Origin: Glandiceps talaboti
Taxonomy: Eukaryota; Hemichordata; Enteropneusta; Spengelidae
Reading direction: 5' to 3'
Length of the DNA stretch: 64,000 bases
Assembly: GCF_964340395.1 (NCBI RefSeq)
Contig: NC_135556.1
Location: 25,837,723-25,901,722, forward strand
In this document: in pieces, positions 12,436 to 24,475 of the stretch
Layout of the letters: every line of letters begins with the position of its first letter
Numbering within the stretch: the stretch's first letter is position 1
Position numbers and translations under genes: made by a program
Notes under the pieces: generated by a model
Databases searched by the model: none
Told to the model about the DNA's origin: nothing
What the model saw: only the letters and a program-made list of their open reading frames with translations

Positions 12436-14999
12436 GCATAGCTATAATCAATCTCTACAATAAATACTAAATGTTGCTGTACAAAGTAAAACTGGCATGT
12501 ATGAATTACTAACTTGGTATGTGAAAATAACAATAACATTGGGTTGGCATGTATCTAGAACTGATCATTCTGAAACAAGAACTTGTAATATGTACCCCAT
12601 GAATCAAAGCCAATCATTGAAACTAAGACAGTAATCAGATTGTAAGTGATTGAACAATATGGTCATAAACCAGACATCTTTATGGCACCATCCAAAACAT
12701 ACCCAGTAAGAGGTCTTCATATTTCGTTGTATCAGCAGAAATGTGTGCTATGGCTTGCGAGAATGATGAAAATAGGAGAACAAGCAGAGCTAAACTAGCA
12801 ACAATTTGTGTGAAATACACCAAACTTGAATAAAGGCAATTCTAGAAAGCAAGTTTACTGTTAGTGCACTCGATCAACTACTTGAATATAAAGGCATCAG
12901 TAACGAAATGACAATAAATTCATTAGAAAACCAGATTGAATTATTTATAGGGGCAATACTTGTTTGTGATAAGTTAGACACACATACTGCCTTGTATTAT
13001 GCTATTGACACTGGCTATCACCTCAGGATGCCTTGTTTCAGGTCAGCTGTTATAAAAAATTTATGATTCAATGTGGAAATTGAGTCCGCTACTTATGGTG
13101 TAGCATCTGTGACTGACTTAGTACGGCAAACATTCATGTTGTCTTGAAATTGTACAAAGTCGAGTTTTTTGCATTTTGAAAGTATTTGATTTAGTTGAGT
13201 ATTGTTGATTGTACAGAGTCATGTTCTGTGAGTTGAAATTACTCAAACTGTTAGCTTTTTGTTGACTGTACAGCCAAGTTCTACTTCAAGATCGATCCTT
13301 TTGTACAAAGTAACCTTTTAAACAGACAGCATAAATTATAAATAAGACCAGAAATGAACATGTCAAGAGCTTTCCTCTATTGTTTGTGAAAAATGCACAA
13401 AATCCTGTATTTTGAATAAATCACAACATACTGTTTACAGACTGATGGCAAAAGTTTATGCCTGGGAGCTAAAACAGAGACTGGAAAGTTTTAGAGAAAT
13501 TGGCGGTATTGTTACAAGAAAAGGGTTATAAGATCTAAGTGATGTAGACTAATATTGAAAAGCTTAGAACAGTATAAATGTGCTACATACCCACAGCATT
13601 GTGTGAATTATTCATATACCTTTGTCAATCCAAATTAATACATTTGTGTAACCTAATACACTGAAATGTATTATTCATTGACATTGAGTCCTACAGTCAT
13701 AATGAAGGTGCCACCATACCCCTTGGGAACCAGGCTCTGATCAGCAGACGACAGATTCAGTCCCGCCAAAAAAAAAATCCCCTTTTCTCTTGAACAAAAG
13801 GTATCAGATTTTCAATTTTTGTTTGGGTAAGATGATGAATAAATGTCAAAATTCACACACTGATTTTTTTAATGTCATCTTAAATTTAGTTGAAACCACC
13901 AAATCATTGTGTACTTTTGTGAAGAAATTTAACTTTAATGAAACAGCTCCTGTATACAAGCTTTGTGTGTAGTGGAAAAGACATCGTCTTAATTTCAGCG
14001 AAGTTTTTGTTTACAATTTGCCAAAAATTTGATTAAAATTCTATTTTTTTTAAAACATGGTTTGAAAGGTTTATCAAGAGAGTAAGATTACATAAAATAA
14101 ACTTTTCATTCTCTTTTGGCTTTTATCACTTTTCCAAAGCATTTGATACAAGTTTCAAAAAGACAAACTCTACGACATGTTTATTTATTTTTATTTGTAG
14201 TCAATTTCCTTCTATGCAATTTTTTTCTGGCATCATTTGACAGTTAACTCAGGAATATGCATAAACTTGACATAAAATTAGCATACATTATTTCCTATTT
14301 GGTTGTTTTGGTGGGGGGGGGGGGGGTTGTCTTGTGTACAATATTGATATTATTGAGTTTTATTTTCATTAACTTCATAATTTTTTATTGTTTTTTTTTG
14401 TGATTTTCTGGAAGAACTTGGAAGACATCAGGAAAGCAGGAGCAACAAAGCCAGTGAAAAGAAATTCACTTACAAATGTTCATGAAATACAATTTACAAT
14501 ACTTTTACTTCTAAAAGGCTCTATTCTACTGAAACATCCAAACAAAAACAACAGACACTACTTCTACATACATGACAGAAAAATAAGAATTTTCCTTTTT
14601 TTCCACATCTTGAAAACACATTTTCTTGTTTCTAGTTGACTTTTTAAAGAGTTTACAAAGATTAATGGAGGTAGTTTTTGTACATGATATAAACTTGTTT
14701 TTAACATCTTAGACACTTCAGATAAAGGCAGATCACAGGAGTACTGACAAAGAGAAGACATAAGGAATAATGTAATGACAAAATGTGGACAGAGTGTGGT
14801 TGGATGAAATCTTGTCAAATGAAAAAATTACCACATTACAAGGCAGGCTTGTTTGGTCATACTTCTGGTCAATATTTGAAATATTTTAAAAGAGTATTAA
14901 AAATGTCTATTTTAAAACAAAATAGACAATCAGTTTTAAATGAGACACACTGTCCTGCCTTCCCCATTACTTCCCCATTACTTGGTAGAGTCCACTCAA

Positions 15000-15005
15000 T
15001 TTATT
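15000..15005 (-). terminator. candidate proximal polyadenylation signal for exon G
   Basis: AATAAA on the minus strand, 44 bases after the exon G stop codon. Such a short 3' UTR is possible. Other signals occur further on: a cluster of AATAAA-like hexamers near 14197-14178, and a distal one at 11189-11184. Confidence 0.35.
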
Positions 15006-15048
15006 CAAACAGACTGTACCATTCAGAGAAGACAGAGGTGGCAGACGT

Positions 15049-15227
15049 TTAGTCTTCCTCATCCATGTCAGCAGTGTCATCTTCAACATCATCATTGTCG
15101 ATGTCATTTTCATCACCGCTGGCCCTTTTATCGTTTCTATCATCCATTCTGTATGGGTTATAATCTACATGCCCGTTCTTCGAAAGGAAGTTATCACTGA
15201 AACTCTGTAAACTTCCTCTTATGTCTG
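15049..15227 (-). CDS. dach: dachshund exon G: alternative terminal exon with an acidic tail
   Basis: This 179-base coding exon ends in TAA at 15051-15049. The acceptor follows a good pyrimidine tract (ttttctctttgactag before CAGACAT). Joined to exon E it completes an Ala codon and encodes DIRGSLQSFSDNFLSKNGHV, then DYNPYRMDDRNDKRASGDEN, then a tail of mixed Asp/Glu ending DAMDEED. Of the last 32 residues 17 are acidic. The KRASGDE stretch contains possible PKA and CK2 contexts (inference). I do not recall this tail from vertebrate DACH proteins. The link to dach rests on matching strand, phase, splice site and composition rather than on homology, and it might instead be the last exon of an unseen transcript. 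Confidence 0.72.
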
Positions 15228-16379
15228 CTAGTCAAAGAGAAAAGGAAAATATGTCATTTTATGGTATTTCTGAATATCACACATATTACATGGAACTAGC
15301 CACCCTGTATTCAACTTTTTCCTGACAAACTTTCAGCATACAGTGTAGTCTGTTTCAATTTCTTTTTGAACCAAGTTTAATCTCTAAAATGTAGTCAAAA
15401 TCTTTCAACTGTGTCAACTCTTTTGATGTTTCAGATATGAGTATGCAAAATTATGATGAACAAATTCACTGAAATGTGAGAATAAACTTTCAATATCCAT
15501 TCAACTCTGTAAAATGCACAGATGCAATGGCACAGAGAAGTGTTGAGAATTTGACCACCAAATTTCTACTTTTATTCAAAACCTTCCTACATTTCACACA
15601 CTCGAGTTTTCCATTCACCCATTCTCCCAATTCAATCATTTTAGATCAAAATGAGTCAAAATAATCGGTAAATTTTAGCAGTGTTCAAAATTTGACATCA
15701 AAATTCTACTTCTGTTGAACATCCTACAATTCACACATTTTCATACCTGTTGACAAGATATTAGTCTAGCCATTTTAGATCAAAATGAATACAAAAATTT
15801 GCTTTATTTTGGTAAATTTTAGTAAAACTATAAAAATTGTGGAACTTTCGGAGACAATTTGTAACCTTTAGGTCACATGATAGAAAACATAGTCATAAAG
15901 AGGTGCGACATAACCTGCACAATAAAGTGACATAAAAGGTTACACGAAGAAATGATTGCTGCTGATGCTAAATTAATATTCATGTTTCTGTAAGTGGAAT
16001 CAACAAAAAATGATAGAATAATAAAATAAATTTGAAGGTAATTTACAGATAACTGTATCTACATAGTGAAAAATTATGGCACAGGGAGTTATTTGCCTCT
16101 ACAAAATTGATGTTTCCAATTGTAATTAAAGCAGCGATACCCATGTGTTCCGACATAATTACTAGTAAAATGTGGGTGCAGTCATATACATCAATGATTA
16201 ATATACACCACGACAGTTTGATCTATTTCCATTAGAGGACATACAAAAAAAAATTACAGTTCAATTTGCTAGGCTTGAGTCAAAGTGTAATTTTGTTGAA
16301 ATGAGGCAATAGGCGATGTAAGACTGATGACAACTGGTCTGACTTGGGCCATTTAATTGACATATTGATGGACGAGATG

Positions 16380-16740
16380 GACTCCTATGTTTCATCAAAA
16401 TGGGTCTCAAAATACACAAGTACATTACTCCCAAACCTTACCCAATGACCTTAAACATATGGAACAATTTTGGTCCAAAGTTTAGAAAAGGCTCTCCAAA
16501 CGTGAGACAATTTTACTCCAAAGTTTGAATAAAATGGGCCCTCCAATACAGAAGTATGCTACTCCTAAACTTGATCCAAATGACCCCAACATATGGAGTA
16601 ATTTTAGTCCAAATTTGAACAGAATGGCTCTCCAAACACGGGGCAATTTTATTAACCAGTATTCCAAATTTGAACAGAATGGCTCTCCAATATATGGGAA
16701 AAATTTACTTCACAAAGTTTAAACAACATGACTTGCCAAA
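16380..16740. repeat. old, diverged tandem repeat
   Basis: Recurring pieces such as tccaaatttgaacagaatgg, ctctccaa and acatatggaNNaatttt appear four or more times with substitutions. The units are too diverged to give a single period. Confidence 0.6.
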
Positions 16741-18169
16741 TAAGGAATAATTTTACTTGATACTCCAAAGTGTGAACAAATGGAATTTCATCACTTTACA
16801 CTCGTCTTTCAACAAGAAATATAAAAAATAGACAATGAAAACAAATTATAAAAATTCAAAAAAATTTTGTACAAAAAATATAATGTACATTATCAGGCTA
16901 ACCTGCCATAACTTTACACATACGATGAGGTCTTATGATGCACAATGTTAGAACTTTTGAAAGGAAAATTTTCAAATGTCAAAATATATTTTTCCAAAGT
17001 TTCAAAAGAAAGACTTTGGGTTAAAGACATCAAGGAATCAGACTAAAAAGACATCAAGGAATCAGACTAAAATTCATCCTCTTTCTCTGTTCAGGATTCA
17101 AAAACCTTTTGTAAAAACAGTGTACAAAGACATTGAGTTGACGGTACACGTATTACACAAAGAGAGTCACACTTTGTATGCCGACAGAATAGTCTGGTTT
17201 GTCATTTTTACGATTATTTATGATAATTACCCCCAAATGTTGACAAAATACTGTCCTTGATAACACAACAGGAAATAAGAACAAAATGAGAGAGAAAATT
17301 AAATACATAAATGCGGTGAGGTCACTTAAATCTATCGTGGGTGATGTCGTTATCTAAATGCTTATTCAATTCTGACTCCTCTCTGTAATTTCACATGATT
17401 TGTAACATAATGTTCCCCTGGCTGCACAGACAGATCATGAAAAATGGAGTCAATTTTGTTTCATTTCTCGAAACCTACGCCACCTGATTCATTTATTTAT
17501 TTCCATTTATTTTGACTTCAGGGTTGAAAAGGCCTAGTGGTGTTCAAATGATTCATTTTCATTGTAGGACAGGTGGCTCTCCCATTATTACATATTCTCA
17601 TCTTTAAATTGATCAACGAATAACATCAAATTGCTTTCACTTTCAATTTATCGGAGTTCATTTGGTGACATTTATCAGACTAGCTCATCTATCTTACTCA
17701 GTCATTTTGGCAGACAATACTATATATTTTATCAGATCACAGATCTTAGGATTTCTAACGAACAGCTTTTGCGTTGTGTGTTTCATTATGAAGTCCAGTC
17801 ATTCAGTTTATCCAGTACTTAATAACCAGCCCATATCTCACTTAATGGACCTTACTCACTCAGACACTACTTGGCCAACTTATTAATAAATATATATTCT
17901 GTTGTTTGATGCCTTCGTGGGCTTTGCATCACATATGTATATAGATTAACGTTCATTTTTTACGGGACTGCTGCAAATGTTCAAACACACTCTTTTCTTC
18001 TCAGTCATTCACATAGGACCAAACTGAGGGGCAGTACTTGATTAATTAATCTGATGCCTTTGTAGGCATTTAGTACAGTTGTACAAAACTATATCCTTTA
18101 AATATGTATTGGACTACTGAAATTGTACAGATACACACTTTCTCACTCATTCATATATAAATACACAGA

Positions 18170-18540
18170 TACATATAAATAAATACATACATACATAAAT
18201 ACATACATACATACATACATACATACATACATACATACATACATACATACATACATACATACATACACACACATGCATACATACATACACATACATACAT
18301 ACATACATACATACATACATACATACATACATACATACATACATACATACACACACATACATACATACATACATACATATACAGACAGACATATATACAC
18401 AATTAAGATACAGAAATACATATGCAGGCATGAATACATGTACATATAACTGATGTGCACACACAGATACATACATGAGCATATACACATGTATGCAGTC
18501 AGTCAGTCAGTCAGACAGACAGACAGACACACACACACAT

Positions 18541-18579
<39 letters not shown>

Positions 18580-18590
18580 CCACACACATA
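18170..18590. repeat. CATA, CAGT, CAGA and CA microsatellite cluster
   Basis: A CATA array to about 18380, then CAGT/CAGA (18497-18528) and CA runs (to about 18590). Confidence 0.96.
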
Positions 18591-18814
18591 GTTATGCAAA
18601 TTTCATTCCAAATTACAACATAATTCAGGTTAGATATTTTCCCTCCTATGTCCAAAACATACCAAACTCAAGTACAGCACCACAATACCACATATTATTC
18701 ATTCTTGCCAAATCATTCATCTACCACCATACCTTCACCCTTTGGGTAGTATAGCACTCTTTACCTCAATTGTCCAGAAATCCATTTCGTCTGGCCCGCA
18801 TTCATTCTTTTATC

Positions 18815-19050
18815 CATCCATTCATCCATCCATCCATTCATTTGTTCATTCATTCTTTTCTCCATCCATCCATCCATCCATCCATCCATTTGTTCATTCA
18901 TTCATTTATCCATCCATCCATTCATTCATTCATTTGTTAATTCATTCACTTATCCATCCAGTCATTCTTTCATTCAGTCAGTCAGTCAGTCAGTCAGTCA
19001 GTCAGTCAGTCATTAATTCATCCATCCACCCATCCATTTGTCCATTCATT
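18815..19050. repeat. CCAT/CATT and CAGT microsatellite
   Basis: Tetranucleotide CATC/CATT repeats interrupted by a block of CAGT (about 18975-19010). The Ser/His/Pro-rich open frame at 18742-19077 is a by-product. Confidence 0.94.
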
Positions 19051-20378
19051 TATGTATCAATATCAGTCATCCTGTGAACTCTTAACAATTCAACCATTTA
19101 TTGATGTATCCAGACACTTGCCAATAACCCTTTAGACATCTAGCCAACCAGCTCTAATTATCAGTGAATATCTCACAGTATCCATATTAGAACCAACTGT
19201 CAATGGTAGCTGGGTAGTGTAACAGGACAATATCATTTCTACAATGAATTATTACTTATTCTGTTCTTAAGTCATTTCCTTGATTCTGTATTTCCAGAGA
19301 CTGTCATTTTTTGATCAACTCTTCCATGTATCTGTTTAGTCTAGATATTAGACTGCAAGGCTTTCTTTTGATATAAGGCGACTTGAAGGTACCACAGGTA
19401 CTGTCATCCTGGGTTTTTGTTCGGCAACCTTTTGAACACAGATCTGAGGTCTTGTTACAAGACTACAATCTGTCATCATCTATCAAGCTGAGTTCTGGCA
19501 GTATAAGTTTTTGTTATTTTTTGTACCCGTTGAATTATACAGAAAATGTTTACTTGAAACGATTCTATGATTCTGACTGTCTACATGCACTTAGTCATTG
19601 ATGGTACTGTGTACAATGGCTTTCATTATTTGTCAACAAATTGTAAATTGTTGGGAAGGTGACAGTGTGAAAGTGTTTGATCACTTAGCAGCAATGCATG
19701 AATCAGTAAAGTACAACAAAAATATCAAAATAAGAACAAAAATTATCAAAAAACAGGTCCATGCAGTTACAAGTACTGGTCTTCAAAATCTATTCTTAAA
19801 TGTATATGTTTACACTAGATATACATCCATTGATTTCACCATCCATCCACACTCTTTCCTGTTTATTCAATTTCCCTCACTATCTTTATTCCATTTTCCT
19901 GACATCTCTCCCACTACACTCCAGTAATTATCCATCCTCACCCAATTCAACTCCTCACTGATTGTATCAACTATGGAAAACATGCTTCAAACATTTGTAA
20001 ACACTCAATCAAAGAGCACAGTCTTGTCAAAAAAACAGACAAAGACAAGTTTGGTTACAAAAGAGATGGTTCTATAGAGGCTACAGCTAGGACAAGCAAC
20101 AATGACATGATAGGTCTGTGTATGCGATGGAACTCACACAATTCATGGCTACACACTCACACAACCACTGACCATTACATGCTAACCCCATCTGTCAAAT
20201 TAAAATTAAACCACAACACATCGTAGGGCTGCCCCAACAATGGTGTATTTTATATTAAGAAGTCTAGCCAAGGTCAGGAAGGCTTTCTACGTATGGTAAT
20301 AATGCCCCTAAGTTACTAACTAACAACCTTAAGTCTTCTGGGAAAAATACCCATCACTATAGCAAAAGATCAAAGCTC

Positions 20379-20569
20379 TTAGACTTTATCTATGGCATCC
20401 TGCCTTAAGTTTGCTTTGTTTGCTAGACGAGACACTTCACATTTCGTTCCAATCACATTAATACCTTGTAGCTTTCTCTCTGCATCTGCTCGGGAGTTTC
20501 TCTCCATTCGCAAATCTTGTGAGATTGAGTCACTATTTGGATAAACAAATTTACTCAAAGCCTTCGATT
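20379..20569 (-). CDS. dach: dachshund exon F: terminal exon, DACH-like C-terminus
   Basis: This is a coding exon of 191 bases ending in TAA at 20381-20379. The acceptor is very strong: ttcttcttttttcccccag before AATCGAAGG. It encodes E-SKALSKFVYPNSDSISQDLR, then MERNSRADAERKLQG, INVIGTKCEVSRLANKANLR and QDAIDKV. The R-x-DAER element after a Ser/Asp-rich stretch resembles the RTDAER region of the vertebrate DACH1 C-terminus, so I take this as the ancestral last coding exon. A weak GT lies three bases before the stop (AAA/gtctaag). Using it to reach exon G would break the frame immediately (CAG ACA TAA), so F and G appear mutually exclusive. Two decayed copies of its 5' half sit just upstream. 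Confidence 0.85.
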
Positions 20570-20670
20570 CTGGGGGAAAAAAGAAGAAGAGGAAGATTAG
20601 TTTTGTTGAAAATTGAGGTGAAAATGTAACCAGCATGAAAGAAAACAGTTTCCCTCTATTGCAAATCTTT

Positions 20671-20720
20671 TTAGGTTAAGTTATTATTTGGATAAACAAA
20701 TTTACTCAGAGCCTTTGATT
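20671..20720 (-). CDS. dachshund exon F2: tandem copy of exon F with an early in-frame stop
   Basis: This is a duplicate of the first part of exon F, 151 bp upstream in transcript order. Around the exon start 56 of 64 bases are identical to F. The acceptor AG and part of a pyrimidine tract survive (cattttttccag). Joined to exon E it would read E-SKALSKFVYPNNNLT then TAA, where one base change turns the aligned Ser codon of F into a stop. It could be a short alternative terminal exon giving a 306-residue partial product, or simply a degenerating copy. The frame before the stop is intact and ten residues after the junction are unchanged, which is suggestive but not proof. No expression evidence is available. 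Confidence 0.4.
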
Positions 20721-20816
20721 CTGGAAAAAATGTGGAAAAGATCCATAATAAAAAAGTCAATTTTGTTGGATTGTAACAAAAATGCAGCAAGCGCTAAAAA
20801 ATTTTACTATCCATTC

Positions 20817-20874
20817 AAAAGTCTTGTGAGTTTGAGTGGTCATTTGGATAACCAAATTCACTTAGAGTCTGATT
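20817..20874 (-). pseudogene. exon F3: broken third copy of dachshund exon F
   Basis: This is a third copy of the exon F start, about 155 bp upstream of F2. The AG acceptor (tctcccag) is retained, but two bases are missing relative to F near the ninth base of the exon. The frame reads E-S-D-S-K and stops. The flanking intron is duplicated too: a shared ttttgttg-attgta segment follows each copy on the + strand. The unit of duplication is therefore about 150 bp of exon plus intron. I read it as a non-functional relic. Confidence 0.6.
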
Positions 20875-21812
20875 CTGGGAGAAAAATAGGAAAAGACTTA
20901 GGATACAGAGCAAGATTTTTGTTGAATTGTACGAAAGCAGCAAGCAATAAGGGCAGATGGTGCAAATCTAAAATGTGCAGCACGTGGACACTTTGAAAAA
21001 AAAAAGAAAAAGGAAAAGCCGACTCCAATTAAATACATTATGTAACCAGTAGTGATGGAAAGCGGTATCAGCACAAATAATACTATCTAAGTATCTTTAG
21101 GGCGGTAGACATGGGTCACAAAAAAGTCTGCTTTTTTATACAAAATTCAAGGTCGATTTTGTCCAGGCCACTAATTACTTGACCTAAACAACAAGCTAAT
21201 TTTGTGAGACACTCATTATGGCATGCACACTTTGACCACTGCAATCAGCTTGAGAGTGTCTCAGTAGGGGCTAACAATTGCAGCATTATTACACTAGATG
21301 CATCCATACATCAATGCTCTAATTGGAACACCCAATTAAATATATCATGTGAGAGTTTGAGAGATTTTTTTGACAAAACTCTTCTTTTTTTTTTGGAAAC
21401 AAAGAACACACTTTGGTCATTTTTCCCTTCCCTGATTAATTTAGGGTGTTGGTATAGATTAGGACGACTATTTTGTGTGGGATAATAAGAATACTGATGC
21501 TATAATCAGAAATGCAACACATGTAGATATCAAAATAGAAACAAAAAGACTCGTGGAACATTCTAATCTCTAGCATTCAATTATTAAAGTTAGTTTCAGT
21601 CACATTCAACACACACAGAGAGGTTTTGTTTTTTATTTTATCAATATTGATAAAATGTACAATAAAAGAAGAAAGATAAATAGTTTTGTTGTACATATTG
21701 GTAGTGTAATGTAATGATGAAAACTTGAAAATTGACATTTTTGTCTCATGTGCGACTTTATTGCTTAAAAGGTCCATGTAAGATAAGGATTAAAATCTTG
21801 ATGTGAAAAACG

Positions 21813-21960
21813 GTCGTCTGACTGACCTATAGAAAAAGTTGGTCCTGAACTAAACAATGCTTTCATCTAATCCTGATAGCTTCACTGAATACGATATCAG
21901 TATCAATGGAAGAACCTAGGACTGGAACATGGGCCTTTATGTTTTGACCAAAGTATTACA
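21813..21960. mobile_element. dispersed repeat family 1, fragment
   Basis: Shares an exact 18-base word, tatagaaaaagttggtcc, with 34673-34800, plus weaker matches (ctaatcctgatagctNc, cctaggactggaac) to that copy and to 30765-30866. Old interspersed repeat of unknown class. Confidence 0.55.
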
Positions 21961-22117
21961 GTTTAGTGATTGCAGGAAAGGACACCTAACTGCTATTATC
22001 TATAGTGGTGCCAGTACAAATTTCATCAAACTATCACAGATGGGGTATTCTGACTGACATTCTTGACTGACAATATTCTTTGAAAATAAAACAAATAAAA
22101 AGATAAAATCAAATCAA

Positions 22118-22195
22118 ATCAAACCCTGACCTACCTACCCTATTTTCTGAAGCCATGTCATAGGAACACACACAATTTTTTTTATCTCCCTAACA
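22118..22195. mobile_element. dispersed repeat family 2, fragment
   Basis: Matches 33520-33600: ctacctacc, ctatttt, ggaaNcacacaca and a T run, then cctaaca. Two copies with similar order and spacing point to an interspersed element. Confidence 0.5.
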
Positions 22196-22359
22196 GATGA
22201 GTGTCGTGAGAAAAAACGGTGTCTTGAAAAGTAGTCTGGCTTGGAAGTAAAAGTTTCTAAATATTCCAGAACAATAACTTTGTAAGAAAGAAACAGTTTC
22301 AATCTTACTAGTTTTCAAAAAGGGTTCTTTTGAGATGATCGTGGGGACCAGATACTTAC

Positions 22360-22500
22360 CATTATAAAGTCGTAAGGCTTCTGTTGAATTGTGTTTGAGT
22401 GACACTTCTGCCTCTGCCCGCACCTTTTGTTCATTTTCAAGTAGCTCTTGAAGTTTTCTCTTGGCCTTTTTTTCTTTCTTGAACCTCTTTTGAATAATTG
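22360..22500 (-). CDS. dach: dachshund exon E: basic coiled coil, common last shared exon
   Basis: This 141-base internal exon is phase 1 on both sides, with acceptor tttactattacag before CAATTATTC and a strong donor AATG before gtaagtat. It encodes A-IIQKRFKKEKKAKRKLQELL, then ENEQKVRAEAEVSLKHNSTEALRLYN. The block KRxKKEKKAKRKLQE is a signature of DACH1/2. The Ser/Thr-rich end (NSTEALRLYN) aligns with the vertebrate segment just before the last exons. This exon splits an extremely basic stretch from the acidic or polar C-terminus that follows. The downstream choice between exons F and G is made here, since both start with two bases that complete a G-initial codon. Confidence 0.96.
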
Positions 22501-23127
22501 CTGTAATAGTAAAGATTTCAATGTAAACTGTACATTATAAGGAAGAGAAACAAAATGGCTGGGAGCAACTCTCAGCAGGGATTTTTTTAAATGTATTGTA
22601 ATGATGTGCACCCAAAGATGAATCTACTGTTCAAGTTCACATTTTTGTATCCATACAGAGTTGAAACTGTGCTAAACACTAGCATGAACATCAAATATAC
22701 AAAGTTAAAGACATCGAGAGATCTATTAGCAGTGATGAAAATGTTACTGATACTGGATCACTCTTCAGATATATCTCATCAAACCTACTTGGGATGTTTG
22801 TTGGTTTCTAACAGAGAATTGAATACAAATATACATATACAAAACATTAACATCTAAACAATAAATAAATGAATTTTGACAAGCTTGAGTTTCAGACTAA
22901 AGTACATTGAAACCATGATTGTTTTTTGTTTTTATGGAAACAGTACATTGGAAGTGAACTGTCACTTTCTGACTGGCACCAAATGACAACGCTCAAAGCC
23001 AAAATATTTCACTAAAGTTTACTTTATCATATTAGAGACTGAACACTATATTGAAGGGTCGATTTCAATTGTTGATACATTTTCTTTATTTCCATAAATT
23101 CATTGACACATTAATCATGAATAGTAC
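22501..23127 (-). other. intron between dachshund exons D and E
   Basis: A short, 627-bp intron. I see no repeats or coding sequence in it. Confidence 0.8.
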
Positions 23128-23211
23128 CTCTTGTTTTTTGTTCGGCTACAAGTTGTTTTTCCAGTGACTCTCGGAGTTCTCTTTCACGAATAAGTTCCAT
23201 TTTTAGCTCAG
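23128..23211 (-). CDS. dach: dachshund exon D: DachBox-C coiled coil
   Basis: This is an 84-base internal exon, phase 1 on both sides. The acceptor is cttttttcacag before CTGAGC. The donor is ACAAGAG before gtactat, weaker than the other donors of this gene because it lacks the usual gtaag. It encodes A-ELKMELIRERELRESLEKQL-VAEQKTR, which matches the family pattern ELKM.(F/L).RERELRE.LEKQLA.EQK and continues the DachBox-C helix. It lies 11.2 kb downstream of exon C, across the intron that carries the large 31-bp satellite. Being 28 codons long and symmetric, it could be skipped without changing the frame, though that would break the heptad register. Confidence 0.96.
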
Positions 23212-24475
23212 CTGTGAAAAAAGAAAGAAATTTGAAATTGTAAATGTATGTTCAGATATTTAAGTCACAAAATTAATTTTCTATAAGATTTATTGAATAG
23301 TTAAAGTTCCAGGAAATATAACTCAACAAACTTTATAGGAACAATTACCATATTGCTATATAACCTTGCTCACTTTGAGGTCACTTTCATTGGTCATAAC
23401 CAGTGATATTTTCCAATTCCTGGTAAAATATTGAGTGAAACCACATCAAATGTATCTACCTTATGGTAAGTAGGAAGTTCACAGGAAAAGACTTGATAAA
23501 CAACACTCAGGAATAACCAAGATTTGAAAATAAACAAATTTGGAAATCAACATGAATTGGAAATAGACAAATGAATTATCAAGAAAAGAAGAGTGTCATT
23601 CTTATTTATGGGAGGGTGTAATTCAGGGAAAATACTGGGAAATAAACAAGACTAAGAAATATACGCTGCTTTGAAATGAACAATTTTAAATTAACAAGGT
23701 CTGCAAATTACTAATAAACAAGATTTGGAAATAAACAAATGAATTAATTCTTTTTTTCTTTTTTTTTTTAAAAAGGTTCATTATCGGTAATCTACATTTG
23801 TTATCTGACATCACAAAATGTCAGTCAGAAGAGAATTATTTTGGGCCATACATCACTGTCATTGCAACAATGGGAATATATTTGATTAAATGCAGAGAAA
23901 GACATTTAAAACATAAATTATATAGATCGTACAAAAACTTTAATAAACACAAACTAAACTAATTTCCTTTCTGAAATAGAAATAATGTTGGCTGCATCTA
24001 ATCTGTGGCCTAAATATGAAAAGGATAATAGTATTCATTGTATCAGGAAGTTAATATGTATGTTTTTACATTGAGTTCAACAGTAAATGGGTACGTTTAT
24101 ACATTAATAATAGTCATTTCAATACATCCACTATTCACATTCTGTTCACACTCAATGGTATAACATCATCTTGCATTGCAAAAAACACTATGAATTCTCA
24201 AATTATAAAAGGTGGAAAATTCACCACAGGAAACATTAGAAAAGTATCATTTTAAAAGAATAATATGAAAGTGATAACATATCCGCAAGACTTTTACTTG
24301 GGAGTGAACATTTTATGGGACTGCTGTCATGTAGGAAATATGACGACACATTAGTCAAAAGGGATGTTATGCTCTGCCAGGGGGAAACTTTAATATCCCT
24401 CGTATTGGCTGCAGCTGTTTTTCAAATGTCATCAATTCTAGGACGCTTTAAACTTTCCTTGTTTTTTCTCAATTA

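Larger units (their letters stand above)
11190..15048 (-). other. possible 3' UTR and flank of the exon G isoform
   Basis: AT-rich sequence with no supportable coding region. It contains a GTAT microsatellite (12112-12288), a GT run (12401-12433), a perfect nuclear-receptor DR1 at 11875-11887, a trio of ATGGGA/CTGGGA-type motifs at 11535-11600, and an oligo-G run near 14312. The small open frames here lack homology signs. Confidence 0.4.
15228..20378 (-). other. intron between exons E and G, portion below exon F
   Basis: Noncoding. It includes a diverged duplication of about 145 bp (15540-15790), diverged short repeats (16380-16740), two 23-25-bp copies near 17024-17071, tetranucleotide arrays at 18170-18590 and 18815-19050, and otherwise unremarkable AT-rich sequence. 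If exon F is the last exon, its 3' UTR lies in the upper part of this stretch. TTTATT (AATAAA on the minus strand) occurs near 19860 and 19891. Confidence 0.6.
20651..20960. repeat. two extra copies of a 150-bp exon-intron unit
   Basis: Two units homologous to the segment around the exon F acceptor. Matching points are gcaaatctt at 20511 and 20661 and aagtctt at about 20819. They share tttggataaaccaaatt-like and gattctgg sequence and downstream ttttgttg. They show a local tandem triplication of part of a dach exon. Confidence 0.85.
20875..22359 (-). other. intron between dachshund exons E and F
   Basis: Noncoding, 1.5 kb above the exon F copies. It holds one fragment of a dispersed repeat at 21813-21960 and one of a second family at 22118-22195 (see those entries). 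Confidence 0.7.

Noticed and set aside
20379-20381. Reading exon F as a cassette continuing to exon G through gtctaag
   Set aside because: The phases do not match: the join reads CAG ACA TAA. A terminal exon is the simpler reading.
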